From SZUA-186 sp041552135 (GTDB lineage: Bacteria; Pseudomonadota; Gammaproteobacteria; UBA9214), in NCBI GenBank assembly GCA_041552135.1, contig JBFELL010000003.1, positions 1 through 45,223 on the forward strand: a DNA stretch of 45,223 nucleotides, in the 5' to 3' direction. The notes under the pieces were generated by a model. It was not told the DNA's origin and made no database searches. It saw only the letters and a program-made list of their open reading frames with translations. A program made the position numbers and the translations under genes. Below, in pieces: positions 14,751-23,174 of the stretch (positions within the stretch are counted from its first letter, which is position 1; each line of letters starts with the position of its first letter).

Positions 14751-15719
14751 TCAGCTGTCCGCCCATGCCAGCAGGACATCTTCCGTCATCAACTGACGAT
14801 TCAGGCTGGTGTTTTCCTGTCTCAACAGCCGGTTCAGCCGATCCAGTTGCTCGAACATTACCCTGCTGTCCAGTCGCTGTGCAAGTGGCGCCAGCCGCTC
14901 GGCCAGATCGATGCTGTGGATCATGCCCATGTCACCGGTCAGGCGAATCCTCAGCAGGTCCATCAGCCAGCCGCGCAGCCAGTGCAACCCCTTCAGGTCC
15001 TCGTCCTTTGCCCAGGCCTGGGCCACACTGATTGCATCTGTCCTGCCCTCGCGCAGCTCGAGGAGTGCCTCGAACCGCGCCTGCCGCTCTTCCAGGGCAT
15101 TCTCCCGGGCCAGTTCCAGTGCCCTCAGCGGTGCCCCGTGTGCCAGCCGGAGAAACACCTCCGACTGCGGTCCGTCGTACTGCGCCTGCAGCCACTTCAG
15201 CGCTTCCGGCTCCGGCGGAGCCTCTATCCTCACCCTGTTGCAGCGACTGCGAATCGTGGCCGGCAGACGGCCCGGCTGGGCCGAAACCAGTATCAGTACC
15301 GTCTTATCGGCCGGCTCCTCGAGGGTCTTTAACAGGCTGTTGGCGGCGTTGATATTGAGTGCCTCGGCCGGCTCCAGCACCGCAACCTTGTAGCCCGCTC
15401 CGTGGTGACTGAGCGCCAGCCCCTCCCCGAGCCGCCTGACCTGGTCGATCTTGATGACGCTGCTGTCCTCTTCCGGCGTTACCCGGAAAAGGTCGGGATG
15501 GGTGCCGGCGGCAAACAGCTGACAGGCACTGCAGCGGCCACAGGGAACGGTTCCAGCCGAGTCCTCACAGACCAGCAAGGCAGCGAGCCGGTCTGCAAAG
15601 GCGGACTTGCCGACACCCGGCAGGCCGGTCACCAGCAAGGCATGGGGCATGCGCGACTGCTGACGCAACTGCGCGTAGTGTTCAAACTGGCTGTGCAGCC
15701 AATGAGGTATTTCGGGCAT
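14751..15719 (-). CDS. holB: DNA polymerase III delta' subunit
   Basis: HolB is a clamp-loader subunit of the replicative polymerase. The 322-aa protein has the N-terminal AAA+ domain with LLVTGLPGVGKSAFA (Walker A-like), the zinc module CEDSAGTVPCGRCSACQ, and the SRC-type motif ATIRSRCNRV. I chose the ATG at 15719 (MPEIPHW) because homologs start at this point; an in-frame ATG at 15818 adds a non-homologous stretch. Normally holB directly follows tmk, but here tmk lies about 10 kb away behind an accessory block, so holB must have its own promoter or rely on long read-through. Confidence 0.93.
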   Translation of the reverse strand: MPEIPHWLHSQFEHYAQLRQQSRMPHALLVTGLPGVGKSAFADRLAALLVCEDSAGTVPCGRCSACQLFAAGTHPDLFRVTPEEDSSVIKIDQVRRLGEGLALSHHGAGYKVAVLEPAEALNINAANSLLKTLEEPADKTVLILVSAQPGRLPATIRSRCNRVRIEAPPEPEALKWLQAQYDGPQSEVFLRLAHGAPLRALELARENALEERQARFEALLELREGRTDAISVAQAWAKDEDLKGLHWLRGWLMDLLRIRLTGDMGMIHSIDLAERLAPLAQRLDSRVMFEQLDRLNRLLRQENTSLNRQLMTEDVLLAWADS

Positions 15720-15735
15720 CGGCACGTTCAGGCCC

Positions 15736-15758
15736 CGGCATGACGGCAGATCATGCCG
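15736..15758. repeat. Small perfect stem-loop upstream of holB
   Basis: CGGCATGA (15736-15743) pairs with TCATGCCG (15751-15758) over a 7-nt loop, just upstream of the holB start. It lies in the gap (15720-15947) between holB and the multicopper oxidase gene, where I see no other gene. It lacks a minus-strand T-tract, so a role as terminator for the oxidase gene is doubtful; it could be a leader structure or an operator. Confidence 0.35.
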
Positions 15759-15947
15759 GCATTTTGCCTCAATGCCAGCCCACCTGCCACTGCGGTCATG
15801 GCAAAGGCGTATTGCCAAACACGGCGGTCATCGGCAAATGCATGGCGATATCCCGCTACATGGATGGCTGCCTGCAGACCGGCTGCTGGAAACAAGCCGG
15901 GGCCGGAGCCCTGGCGGAAGCCTGAACTCCGCTAAAACTCTCCTCGC

Positions 15948-17708
15948 TCAGTCTGGGTTGACCGTCTGGAAGAAGCTCATCATGCCGCGCGCCGAGTGTT
16001 CCAGTATGTGACAGTGGAACAGCCAGCCACCCGATACGCCCTCTTCCGGCACCTTGCCGGCTGCAGCCACCTGTCCTTCCCGTCCGGTATCGTCGAAGCT
16101 TGCCGCCAGCCGGATAATGGTGCGGCTTCTGCCGCGCGCCCCCGGTCGTGCCGGCAGCTGGATGGTGTCCTTGATCTCCCGGTACGGCGCGGCCTCGGTG
16201 TAGTTGTTCTCCGGGTTGTCCATGTCCATGTACTGCGTCTCGATCAGCTGGAAGCTGAAGCCGTGGGTATGGAAATTGTGCATACCGCCGGTCATGTTGT
16301 GCACTTCCCAGATGCCGTTCTCACCGACAGTGACGGTATAGGCATCCTCCGGGGTCACCTTGTCGAATGGCAGGGGCATCATGCCACCGCTGCCGTCCGG
16401 CTTCATCTGCACGAAGAAGGTGACATCGCCGTTTGCATCCGGCGCACTGTGTCCGAACATGGATTTCAGGATACCGGCGCCCGTGGTATCGATGGGTTCG
16501 ATGGCACGCAGCGGATCCGGCGGGATGTAATCATCCTTGCTGTCGTTGGCAATCAGCTTGAAGCGCATCAGCACCTCGGGCGGTCGCTTGCCGTCATCGT
16601 GGGCATGTCCGATGCCGATGCTGCCGTCATCGTTATAGAAGGTGCTGTGCCTGCCGCGGGCGACATCGTGCCATTCGAGCGACAGCGATCCCTTGCCATG
16701 CGGGGTGAAGACGACATCGGCCCGCTCGCCCGGTGTCAGCAGGATTCCCTTCGATAAATCGGGGTCGGAGATCATCGGCATCTCCTCATCGGATATGTCT
16801 GTCGAAGCGGCGGCCATGCCGTTCATATGCCCGCCATCCTGCATGAGTTCGACGGGTTCGATCGCCAGCGGCGATTCGATCAGCCCGCCATCCCCGCCGA
16901 TGCGATACAGCGTGTGGCCGGGGATGGACAGCCGCATGAAACGGGCATTGGCGGCATTGACGATGCGCAGGCGGTACGGCTGCCCCCGGCGGAACTTGGC
17001 AAGGGGTTGCGTAACACCATTGACCAGCAGGACATTGCCCTCCCGCCCGTTCAGCTGGGTCGCGGCATTCTCCAGGGGATCGTCCGGAAACGGATCCGCC
17101 ACCCGGCCATCCGCATCCAGCAGGATGTCATCCAGCACGAGGATGTGTTCATTCGCCGGCAGCCCCAGATCCCGGTTTGCCCCGGGATCCTCGACCAGCA
17201 GGGCACCGTACAGGCCCTTCTCGACCTGCACGTTGGTGCGTATGTGCGGGTGATACCAGAACAGCGAGGCATGCAGGAGTTTGAACTCGTAGCGGAAATA
17301 GTCATCGCCCTCACGGCTGAGGTCGCAGTTGCCGGGTTTAACGGGCAGCTGTGCAATGTGGCTGCCGTCCATATTGGCGGGCACATCCATGCCATGCCAG
17401 TGAATCGTGGTGTCCTCGTCCAGGCAGTTATGGAAATGCACAATCAGGGTGTCGCCGACCTTGCCACGGATGGTCGGGCCGGGTATGCCACCATTGTAGG
17501 TCCATACCTTCGTGGGGATCCCGGTACCGAAGTCGACATAATCCTCACGAGCAACCAGCTCCACTTCGACAATATCCGGATCCGGATTGAGATCGACGGC
17601 GTCGGCGGGCGCGAAAGGTCTGGGTGGGGCTGCGCTACCGGACGAGGCGGTAAACAACAGGCTCAAGGCCAGGAGGAAGCCACAAAAACCGATTGGCCTT
17701 TTGGACAT
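15948..17708 (-). CDS. Secreted multicopper oxidase
   Basis: The 586-aa protein has a signal peptide (cleavage near SGSAA) and three cupredoxin domains. All copper motifs are intact: TIHWHGMD and FWYHPHIR (HxH pairs), MHNFHTHGFSF (HxxHxH), and LFHCHILEHSARGM (HCHxxxH with the axial Met of type 1 copper). It should couple one-electron substrate oxidation to O2 reduction in the periplasm, like bilirubin oxidase/CotA or CueO-type enzymes. A Met-rich patch (HMNGM, DEEMPMIS) could bind copper. The ATG at 17708 gives the signal peptide; an in-frame extension to 17936 would run into the neighbouring gene. The substrate is unknown. It is separated by a hairpin from the SoxB-like genes. Confidence 0.9.
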   Translation of the reverse strand: MSKRPIGFCGFLLALSLLFTASSGSAAPPRPFAPADAVDLNPDPDIVEVELVAREDYVDFGTGIPTKVWTYNGGIPGPTIRGKVGDTLIVHFHNCLDEDTTIHWHGMDVPANMDGSHIAQLPVKPGNCDLSREGDDYFRYEFKLLHASLFWYHPHIRTNVQVEKGLYGALLVEDPGANRDLGLPANEHILVLDDILLDADGRVADPFPDDPLENAATQLNGREGNVLLVNGVTQPLAKFRRGQPYRLRIVNAANARFMRLSIPGHTLYRIGGDGGLIESPLAIEPVELMQDGGHMNGMAAASTDISDEEMPMISDPDLSKGILLTPGERADVVFTPHGKGSLSLEWHDVARGRHSTFYNDDGSIGIGHAHDDGKRPPEVLMRFKLIANDSKDDYIPPDPLRAIEPIDTTGAGILKSMFGHSAPDANGDVTFFVQMKPDGSGGMMPLPFDKVTPEDAYTVTVGENGIWEVHNMTGGMHNFHTHGFSFQLIETQYMDMDNPENNYTEAAPYREIKDTIQLPARPGARGRSRTIIRLAASFDDTGREGQVAAAGKVPEEGVSGGWLFHCHILEHSARGMMSFFQTVNPD

Positions 17709-17795
17709 ATCTAAATCCAGTATTTCGTTTGGTGACTCGTATGCTGAGTGAGAATGGATTGAATGGTCAAGAACTGAACATCTGTCAGGAAATAC

Positions 17796-17823
17796 GGGCG
17801 CCCGGCCTTGCAACCGGGCGCCC
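17796..17823 (-). terminator. GC-rich hairpin after the first SoxB-like gene
   Basis: A perfect 10-bp stem, GGGCGCCCGG with CCGGGCGCCC, spans 17796-17805 and 17814-17823 around an 8-nt loop. It lies 53 bp behind the stop of the SoxB-like gene and ahead of the oxidase start. The run after it on the minus strand (GTATTTCC) is a weak T-tract. It probably ends or dampens transcription between the two genes. Confidence 0.6.
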
Positions 17824-17875
17824 TTTGCCATACACACGTGCAGTTGTTGATGAACTCGATCCGCAAGCCCGGCCA

Positions 17876-20233
17876 TCAATCCCCTATGTAGGTGATCTGA
17901 CCGCTGCTGATCTCGATGATGCCGTTGTCCACGCACTCCTGCAGACGCCGGCCCTTGAGATAGGGGATCAGGTTCAGGTTGGCACCGAAGATGGACTGGA
18001 TCATGGGGAAGCCGATATCCACAATCGGGAAATCCTCATCGAGTATCTGGCTGTTCCTGGTGTTCTTTACCGCCGCCATATTCGGCTGGTGGCACAGCAG
18101 ATCCACGCGCGACACCGGTTCCTGCAGCATGAACGGCTGGGCCGAGTAGTTGTCCAGCAGGTAGCGTGCCACCAGGTCGACCACCGGCAGGGAATTGATT
18201 GCCGGGTTCGAGCCGTTGGTTGAGAACGGCACCGCCACCAGGTCCAGCGGGTTGTTGGTCGTATCGAGCGTCGAGTAGGTTTCATTGTCGAACACGATGC
18301 GCCAGACATTGCCCAGACCCGCCTGGTTCATCTTGAACGGCTTGTTGACGAACACGTACTCGTTGGCACCGGAATCCGTGCCGAAGACCACGTCGTTGAA
18401 GCCATAGCCGACAATGATGTACTTGCCCTCGGGATCCACCGGTTCGTAGTTACCCGCGTGGTTTTCGATCAGGACCTTGTCGTTGGGTATGCGATGGTCC
18501 TTGGCGGCATAGGGATTGAGGCTGTACTTCATGCCGGCATAGGTCTGCAGCCAGCCGCCGCCCCACTCCCGGACGTTGGTGCTGAGCGACAGGTGGGCCG
18601 CATGCTCCAGACCGTTGGCGGTCGGCGCCTGGTTGTTGGCTGCACCGCGTCCCAGCAGCACCTCGCCGGTGACCACGCCAACGGTGGCAAAGGGACCTAT
18701 TGGTGCGACATGGTAGAGCGTTTCCAGGGTGATGGGTTCCCCGGCCCGAACAGAGGTCGCGTAGCGGAAACCGCGGATCAGGCCCATGATTGGCAATGGG
18801 GCTTCACACGCACCCGCGGCATCATGCGAGGCGCATAGATCAGCGTACTCACCACCCTCGTCGAGTCCGCCATTGGCTAACTTGTCATCGATGAGTTGGA
18901 TACCGGTGGCACGCAGGGCGTCCGTGAACATCGAATGCAGCGTGCCCTCGTAGATGGCCGCGGTAAATTCATGCGTGAAGTTGTTGCGGTTCAGATCCAT
19001 GCCCGCAATGGCCAGCGGCTCCTCCGAACCGAAGTGTATCGTCGGGTCGTCGATGTCCTTGGGAATCATCCTGCCGTGCACGAAGTGCCTGGCATCGGAT
19101 GTGCCGTTCATGAAGGGTTCTCTCACTTCCTCGACCATTTCTGCGATGAGCGGGTCCTCCTTAACCTTTTCCTCGACGCGGTGTTGCTTGAAATTGATCT
19201 TTGTCAGCTTTTTGTTCTTGAAGGTCAGGTTGATTTCACCCAGGTGCGAGCCATCCTGTCCCTCGGAGACCATGGCGGTACCGTTCTTCGTGTAGATGAT
19301 CTTCGGTGTACGCTCGTGCATGTCCGCCGACAGCACCAGATCCACACCACCGGGACCAAGCTCCCCGTCGACCAGGTCGATCAGGCGGCGGTTGTTGGCA
19401 TGGTTCAGCTCCGAGATCATCACCACCATGTCGACCTCGCCGGCCTTTCGCTTCTGGTTCATTATCCCGACCAGCTCGACGATCTCCTCGTCACCCTTGG
19501 TGAAACAGATGCCTTCCACGACCGGGTTGCCGATGACCCTGGGTCCGCGCTCCGTGGTGAAAGCGATGACGCCGATGTTGATACCCGTGCGGGGATCGGT
19601 GACGATATCGTATGGTTTGAACAGCCGAACCCTGTCTTCGACCGCTGGGCAGTTGGCCGAGTTGCGGTCGTTGTCGATGTACGCGTTCGAGGCCATTGTC
19701 ATCCAGTTCGCGAGCGGGGTCTCGACAAAATTGCACTTGTTGGGATGGAACGGCGGATCAGTCCCGTCGCTGGTGTCCTTGATGCGGGGGTTGGTATCCA
19801 GTATGCCTCGCGCCTCATCGGTGAAACCCCACAGTTCGTTTGCGCGGCAGGTACCGTAGGTAAACTCCCAGTTGCCCGGCGCAAACCGGTCGATATCGAA
19901 TTCGTTCAGGATCCCGACGATGCCGTCACCACGGGTAAAGGTGACCTCCAGCCCGCCATGGGAGGTATCGCCCGTGAGAAAGGTGAAATGCGTACGGCCC
20001 TTGTTATCTGCGTTTTTGCGGATTTTCTTGACCAGTGTGTACATCCTGGCCAGGCCGCCTTCCAGGTCCTTGTTGGTGTTGTCACTTCGGACATTCGTCG
20101 TGGGTTCGATTTGTCCGTGGGTATCGCCGATATGGATCAGGGTGATCTTCTGCTTGATCCCTGCGTGTGCGTTGAATGCGCAACTCATTGCCATGGTTGC
20201 AATTGCTGTTGTGATTTTCTGGTGTATTTTCAT
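17876..20233 (-). CDS. Secreted SoxB/5'-nucleotidase-like metallophosphoesterase, altered metal site
   Basis: The 785-aa product has a signal peptide (cleavage near NAHA) and a metallophosphoesterase domain followed by a 5'-nucleotidase-type C-terminal domain. Visible motifs are HIGDTHG (D37, H39), TGDTSHGG (D89) and PGNWEFTYG (N121). The catalytic His of the usual GNHE is Trp, as in the SoxB motif HWEFTYG. The usual metal His in LSHLG is Glu (SELNH, E275) and the first His of GHTH is Asp (SADMHERT, D304, H306). SoxB hydrolyses S-sulfonate from SoxY; 5'-nucleotidases hydrolyse nucleotides. With these changes, activity and substrate are uncertain. It is longer than SoxB or UshA. GAGGAG precedes the ATG. 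A paralog lies upstream at 20705. Confidence 0.8.
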   Translation of the reverse strand: MKIHQKITTAIATMAMSCAFNAHAGIKQKITLIHIGDTHGQIEPTTNVRSDNTNKDLEGGLARMYTLVKKIRKNADNKGRTHFTFLTGDTSHGGLEVTFTRGDGIVGILNEFDIDRFAPGNWEFTYGTCRANELWGFTDEARGILDTNPRIKDTSDGTDPPFHPNKCNFVETPLANWMTMASNAYIDNDRNSANCPAVEDRVRLFKPYDIVTDPRTGINIGVIAFTTERGPRVIGNPVVEGICFTKGDEEIVELVGIMNQKRKAGEVDMVVMISELNHANNRRLIDLVDGELGPGGVDLVLSADMHERTPKIIYTKNGTAMVSEGQDGSHLGEINLTFKNKKLTKINFKQHRVEEKVKEDPLIAEMVEEVREPFMNGTSDARHFVHGRMIPKDIDDPTIHFGSEEPLAIAGMDLNRNNFTHEFTAAIYEGTLHSMFTDALRATGIQLIDDKLANGGLDEGGEYADLCASHDAAGACEAPLPIMGLIRGFRYATSVRAGEPITLETLYHVAPIGPFATVGVVTGEVLLGRGAANNQAPTANGLEHAAHLSLSTNVREWGGGWLQTYAGMKYSLNPYAAKDHRIPNDKVLIENHAGNYEPVDPEGKYIIVGYGFNDVVFGTDSGANEYVFVNKPFKMNQAGLGNVWRIVFDNETYSTLDTTNNPLDLVAVPFSTNGSNPAINSLPVVDLVARYLLDNYSAQPFMLQEPVSRVDLLCHQPNMAAVKNTRNSQILDEDFPIVDIGFPMIQSIFGANLNLIPYLKGRRLQECVDNGIIEISSGQITYIGD

Positions 20234-20358
20234 GTTGTACTCCTCACATCAAATTTCGGGCCGCCCCTGCTTCTGCTGTTTTTAGACATCATCAGACCCG
20301 TTAGTGTTTTTATGGCAAGCACACGGTGCATTGCCCCTTCCTTTACTACTTGGTTCTT

Positions 20359-20559
20359 CTAGCGTTTGTACAAAAAACCACTGGTTAGTGATCGATCAGT
20401 ATTCAGTGTGACCTCCTGTAATTCATTCTCGATATTACCCAGGCGTCGATCGGGTTGCCTGCGTCGATCCTCTAGGATCATTTTTTTATCTGAATCTCTC
20501 AACGGGAAACTCGCTTTATTGCAGTTACGACGACGGTCCTTCCTGCTTCGCATGATCAT
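20359..20559 (-). CDS. Small Arg/Asp-rich hypothetical protein
   Basis: The 66-aa frame lies between the two SoxB-like genes and in their direction. The product is basic and charged, with the repeated pattern KDRRRN and EDRRRQPDRRLGNIENEL. Short proteins with such repeated DRR motifs occur in many gammaproteobacteria without known role. GGGAG lies 11 nt before the ATG. An equally long frame exists on the other strand, but its product is less protein-like. Its reality is uncertain. Confidence 0.45.
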   Translation of the reverse strand: MIMRSRKDRRRNCNKASFPLRDSDKKMILEDRRRQPDRRLGNIENELQEVTLNTDRSLTSGFLYKR

Positions 20560-20620
20560 CGTTTAATCAACTCCCAGCGCATTTGCCGTCACAGGGGCCT
20601 GATGACTGTTTTCGTGACCA

Positions 20621-20664
20621 GGTAGCAGCCCGCTGGATACTTTATCGCTCAGCGGACTGCTACC
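20621..20664. repeat. Long inverted repeat between the SoxB-like genes
   Basis: GGTAGCAGCCCGCTG (20621-20635) and CAGCGGACTGCTACC (20650-20664) are complementary at 14 of 15 positions around a 14-nt loop. The structure lies 41 bp behind the stop of the second SoxB-like gene. On the minus strand no T-tract follows it; on the plus strand GGCTTTTCC follows. It may be a processing or termination structure. Confidence 0.6.
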
Positions 20665-20704
20665 GGCTTTTCCTGGCGTCTTTTCTGCCCTGGATGTTGT
20701 TTCC

Positions 20705-22879
20705 CTATTCCACGAACTCCCGCTTCAGCCACTGGGCACCCGCGCCCTGTGTCGGTTGCACGATACCGGGACCGCCTTCCGCGGATTCCGGCACCGGATC
20801 GATTGCATTTACGCGACCAAGCCCGTCGTCAGTTTCGTTGACCACGTGCCCGACCAGGTCCGGGTCAAGGTAACGACGCAGCGCATCTACCGGGTGCACA
20901 AAATCATTCGGGGCAACCTTCCGGAAGATCGGCGTGCGCGATGGATCAAACACTGGTAGCTGCGCATCGGTTACCACAGGATTTACCACATTAAAGCCAC
21001 CACTCATATCGAGCTGGCAATTACTGATACCGCCGGCAAAGGTGACCGGGTTCGGGCAGTCTTCCTGGCTTGCCGTTATGAATCGCAGATTGGTCGCGCC
21101 GGTAGTGCGGCAGACCTCATCAGTCGGATTGCCGTGAGGATAGCAGGAGGCCAGCGTGTAGATCTTGCTGTCATCAACCCGCTGATCATCAATGCTCACC
21201 CTGGCTATGCGCTTGGCTCCATAGCTGATACTGCGCGGGAAGTCATCACTCAGGCGAATATCAAAATGCATATTATTGGTATAGCCAAGGAACCAGCCGC
21301 CGCGCTGGCGGTATGGATTCGGATCGAACACATTGTCCAGGATACCCTCCCAGTGTGCCTTTATCCGTCCACCGGTGTATTCGGCCAGGCCGGTCGCGGC
21401 GCCGATCGGATAGTAGTCGTACAGATCGCCGACGGTGATGTCGCCGTTGGCATAGGTATCGTCTGAAAGCAGCTCACCATCTCCGAATATGACAACATCG
21501 AAGCGGAATCCATTAGTGGTAGATAACGTGTTACCTGTAGTTAAGGGATTACCCTTGGAGTCATACTCGCCCAGGATGAGCGCCAGATCCAGGAAGGCAT
21601 CAACCATAACATTGTTGGAGATATCCTCCAGCACGTCGAATCGCTGGATTGTCACATCGCTATGACCAATCACAGTATCCAGCGGATCGCACAACGTGTG
21701 GCCTGTACCGAACGGAAATGCGTTGACACCAAAGGTGTGACACTGTTGGTCATCCCCCGAGAGAAAGGTAGACTGCGCCTCTTCCACCATCTCGGCCACA
21801 GCGGTATCTTCCTCAACATCCGAGTCAGCCTCGATAAGGTTCCACTCGTAATCCAGTATCTGGCCCTTGTTGATGGTGAGATCAAGCCGCCCCAGGAAGC
21901 TGTCCTCGCCAGCTTCGGTGACAAGGCTAAGCTTTCCGTCATTATGGTAGATTTCGATCGCCTCGGGTGTGCGTTCATGCGTATGACCGCTGAACATCAC
22001 ACGGATATCCGGAAACTCCTTAACCAGCTGCACGTTCTTGGACAGGCCCAGCTCGGATAGCACGACGATGATTTCAGCACCATCGGCTTCGGCATCCGCG
22101 ATTGCCTGCGGCAGCTCCTTGTAACCCATGGTGAAACGAAAGCCTGTGTTGAAGGCCTGCGCCTGCTGCGGGACCACGTCAGTCGTGATACCGATGATAC
22201 CGACATTCACACCGCCCGCCCGCTTGATGATATAGCGCGGGTGTACATGCGGACCCAGCGGCTGTGCCGGGTTATTGAGACCTGCGACCTCATTGAAGTT
22301 GTACACATTGATGGCCACAGTCGGGAAAGTCGCCTTGGTCACGTGACAATCTTCGTAAGGCTTCAGACCACCGGGCTGGTTACAGTTATTACCCAGCTGG
22401 TCGTCCATCCACGCGATGGTGGTGCGATTGTTTGGAGCAAGCTCAATTGATGTGTTTGGTGTAAATCGCTGCCGGTAGACACGCGGGCCGTAGCCGAAGT
22501 CCCAGTTGCCTGGAGTGAAAGCATCAATACCGATGGAATTGAGCCAGGGCATCATGAGATCACCCAGTGAGAACAGCATCTCAGCGCTGCCATGCGTGGT
22601 ATCACCCAGTGCCAGCAGCAGGCTGTCGTCCGTGTCCTCGCGCACGTCGTTGATCAGTGTGGTGAGTTTGGCGAGTCCACCAGCATGTGGATCCTTGCGG
22701 CCATCAGGGAATATCTCGGCATGCGGATGAATATGGCCATGGATATCGGATAACTGCATCAGCGTCAGGGCCCTTGGTTCTTTTGGTCCCCCTTTCGCGA
22801 TTGCAACCGGACTTGCTGCAGATGCCAGCAGCGCAAATACTGCCACGCAGGCAGACATCGTTCTAACGGGTGGTTTCAT
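20705..22879 (-). CDS. Secreted SoxB/5'-nucleotidase-like metallophosphoesterase, second paralog
   Basis: The 724-aa product has a signal peptide (AASPVAIA) and the same two-domain plan as its neighbour. Motifs are QLSDIHGH (D45, H47), LGDTTHG (D93), PGNWDFGYG (N125, with Trp for the catalytic His), VLSELGLS (E276 where a metal His is usual) and SGHTHERTPE (H299, H301 intact). It therefore keeps more of the canonical metal site than the first paralog while sharing the Trp and Glu changes. The C-terminal half has the substrate-binding type domain (IYTLASCYPHGNP). GAGGAG lies 7 nt before the ATG. Parts of the gene (about 21480-21950) look clearly less GC-rich than the housekeeping genes around, hinting at transfer. 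It is probably activated by the adjacent two-component system. Confidence 0.82.
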   Translation of the reverse strand: MKPPVRTMSACVAVFALLASAASPVAIAKGGPKEPRALTLMQLSDIHGHIHPHAEIFPDGRKDPHAGGLAKLTTLINDVREDTDDSLLLALGDTTHGSAEMLFSLGDLMMPWLNSIGIDAFTPGNWDFGYGPRVYRQRFTPNTSIELAPNNRTTIAWMDDQLGNNCNQPGGLKPYEDCHVTKATFPTVAINVYNFNEVAGLNNPAQPLGPHVHPRYIIKRAGGVNVGIIGITTDVVPQQAQAFNTGFRFTMGYKELPQAIADAEADGAEIIVVLSELGLSKNVQLVKEFPDIRVMFSGHTHERTPEAIEIYHNDGKLSLVTEAGEDSFLGRLDLTINKGQILDYEWNLIEADSDVEEDTAVAEMVEEAQSTFLSGDDQQCHTFGVNAFPFGTGHTLCDPLDTVIGHSDVTIQRFDVLEDISNNVMVDAFLDLALILGEYDSKGNPLTTGNTLSTTNGFRFDVVIFGDGELLSDDTYANGDITVGDLYDYYPIGAATGLAEYTGGRIKAHWEGILDNVFDPNPYRQRGGWFLGYTNNMHFDIRLSDDFPRSISYGAKRIARVSIDDQRVDDSKIYTLASCYPHGNPTDEVCRTTGATNLRFITASQEDCPNPVTFAGGISNCQLDMSGGFNVVNPVVTDAQLPVFDPSRTPIFRKVAPNDFVHPVDALRRYLDPDLVGHVVNETDDGLGRVNAIDPVPESAEGGPGIVQPTQGAGAQWLKREFVE

Positions 22880-23006
22880 CTGGTGCTCCTCGGTATGTAG
22901 TTATGATGCCGCTGGGGCGGTCTTGTTCTTGCCATTTGTTTTTATAAGCGCAATTGTGTGGTTGAACGGCGCTGCGCCCCTGGCAGGCCTGTGTTATTGC
23001 TGCTTT

Positions 23007-23055
23007 ATAATAATAAGCGTGCGGGTGCTCTACGGCGAATAGGGAATTTCCCTAT
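23007..23055 (-). promoter_or_regulatory. 17-bp palindromic operator and -10 element before the SoxB-like gene
   Basis: ATAGGGAATTTCCCTAT (23039-23055) is a perfect palindrome around one central T. Downstream on the minus strand lies the -10-like TATTAT (23012-23007), which would place the palindrome centre near -47 from a start about position 23000. The region 22880-23174 holds no gene. A NarL/FixJ-type response regulator is encoded right upstream and is the natural candidate to bind here. Confidence 0.55.
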
Positions 23056-23174
23056 AAAACCTGAGCAGAAAGATGGATAAGTTAATTAGAACAACCTGAC
23101 ATGCTGATGTAGCGGGCACCGACGCGGTAATTGGCCCTGCACGCGTCAGATTTCAGGTAAACAGCCTGGAGCGG

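Noticed and set aside
18896..20362. A 488-codon plus-strand frame antisense to the first SoxB-like gene.
   Set aside because: The minus strand encodes a clear signal peptide and metallophosphoesterase motifs; the plus-strand product is composition-driven.
17876..22879. Calling the two metallophosphoesterase genes soxB.
   Set aside because: They share only part of the SoxB signature, are much longer, and no soxXYZA genes are present.
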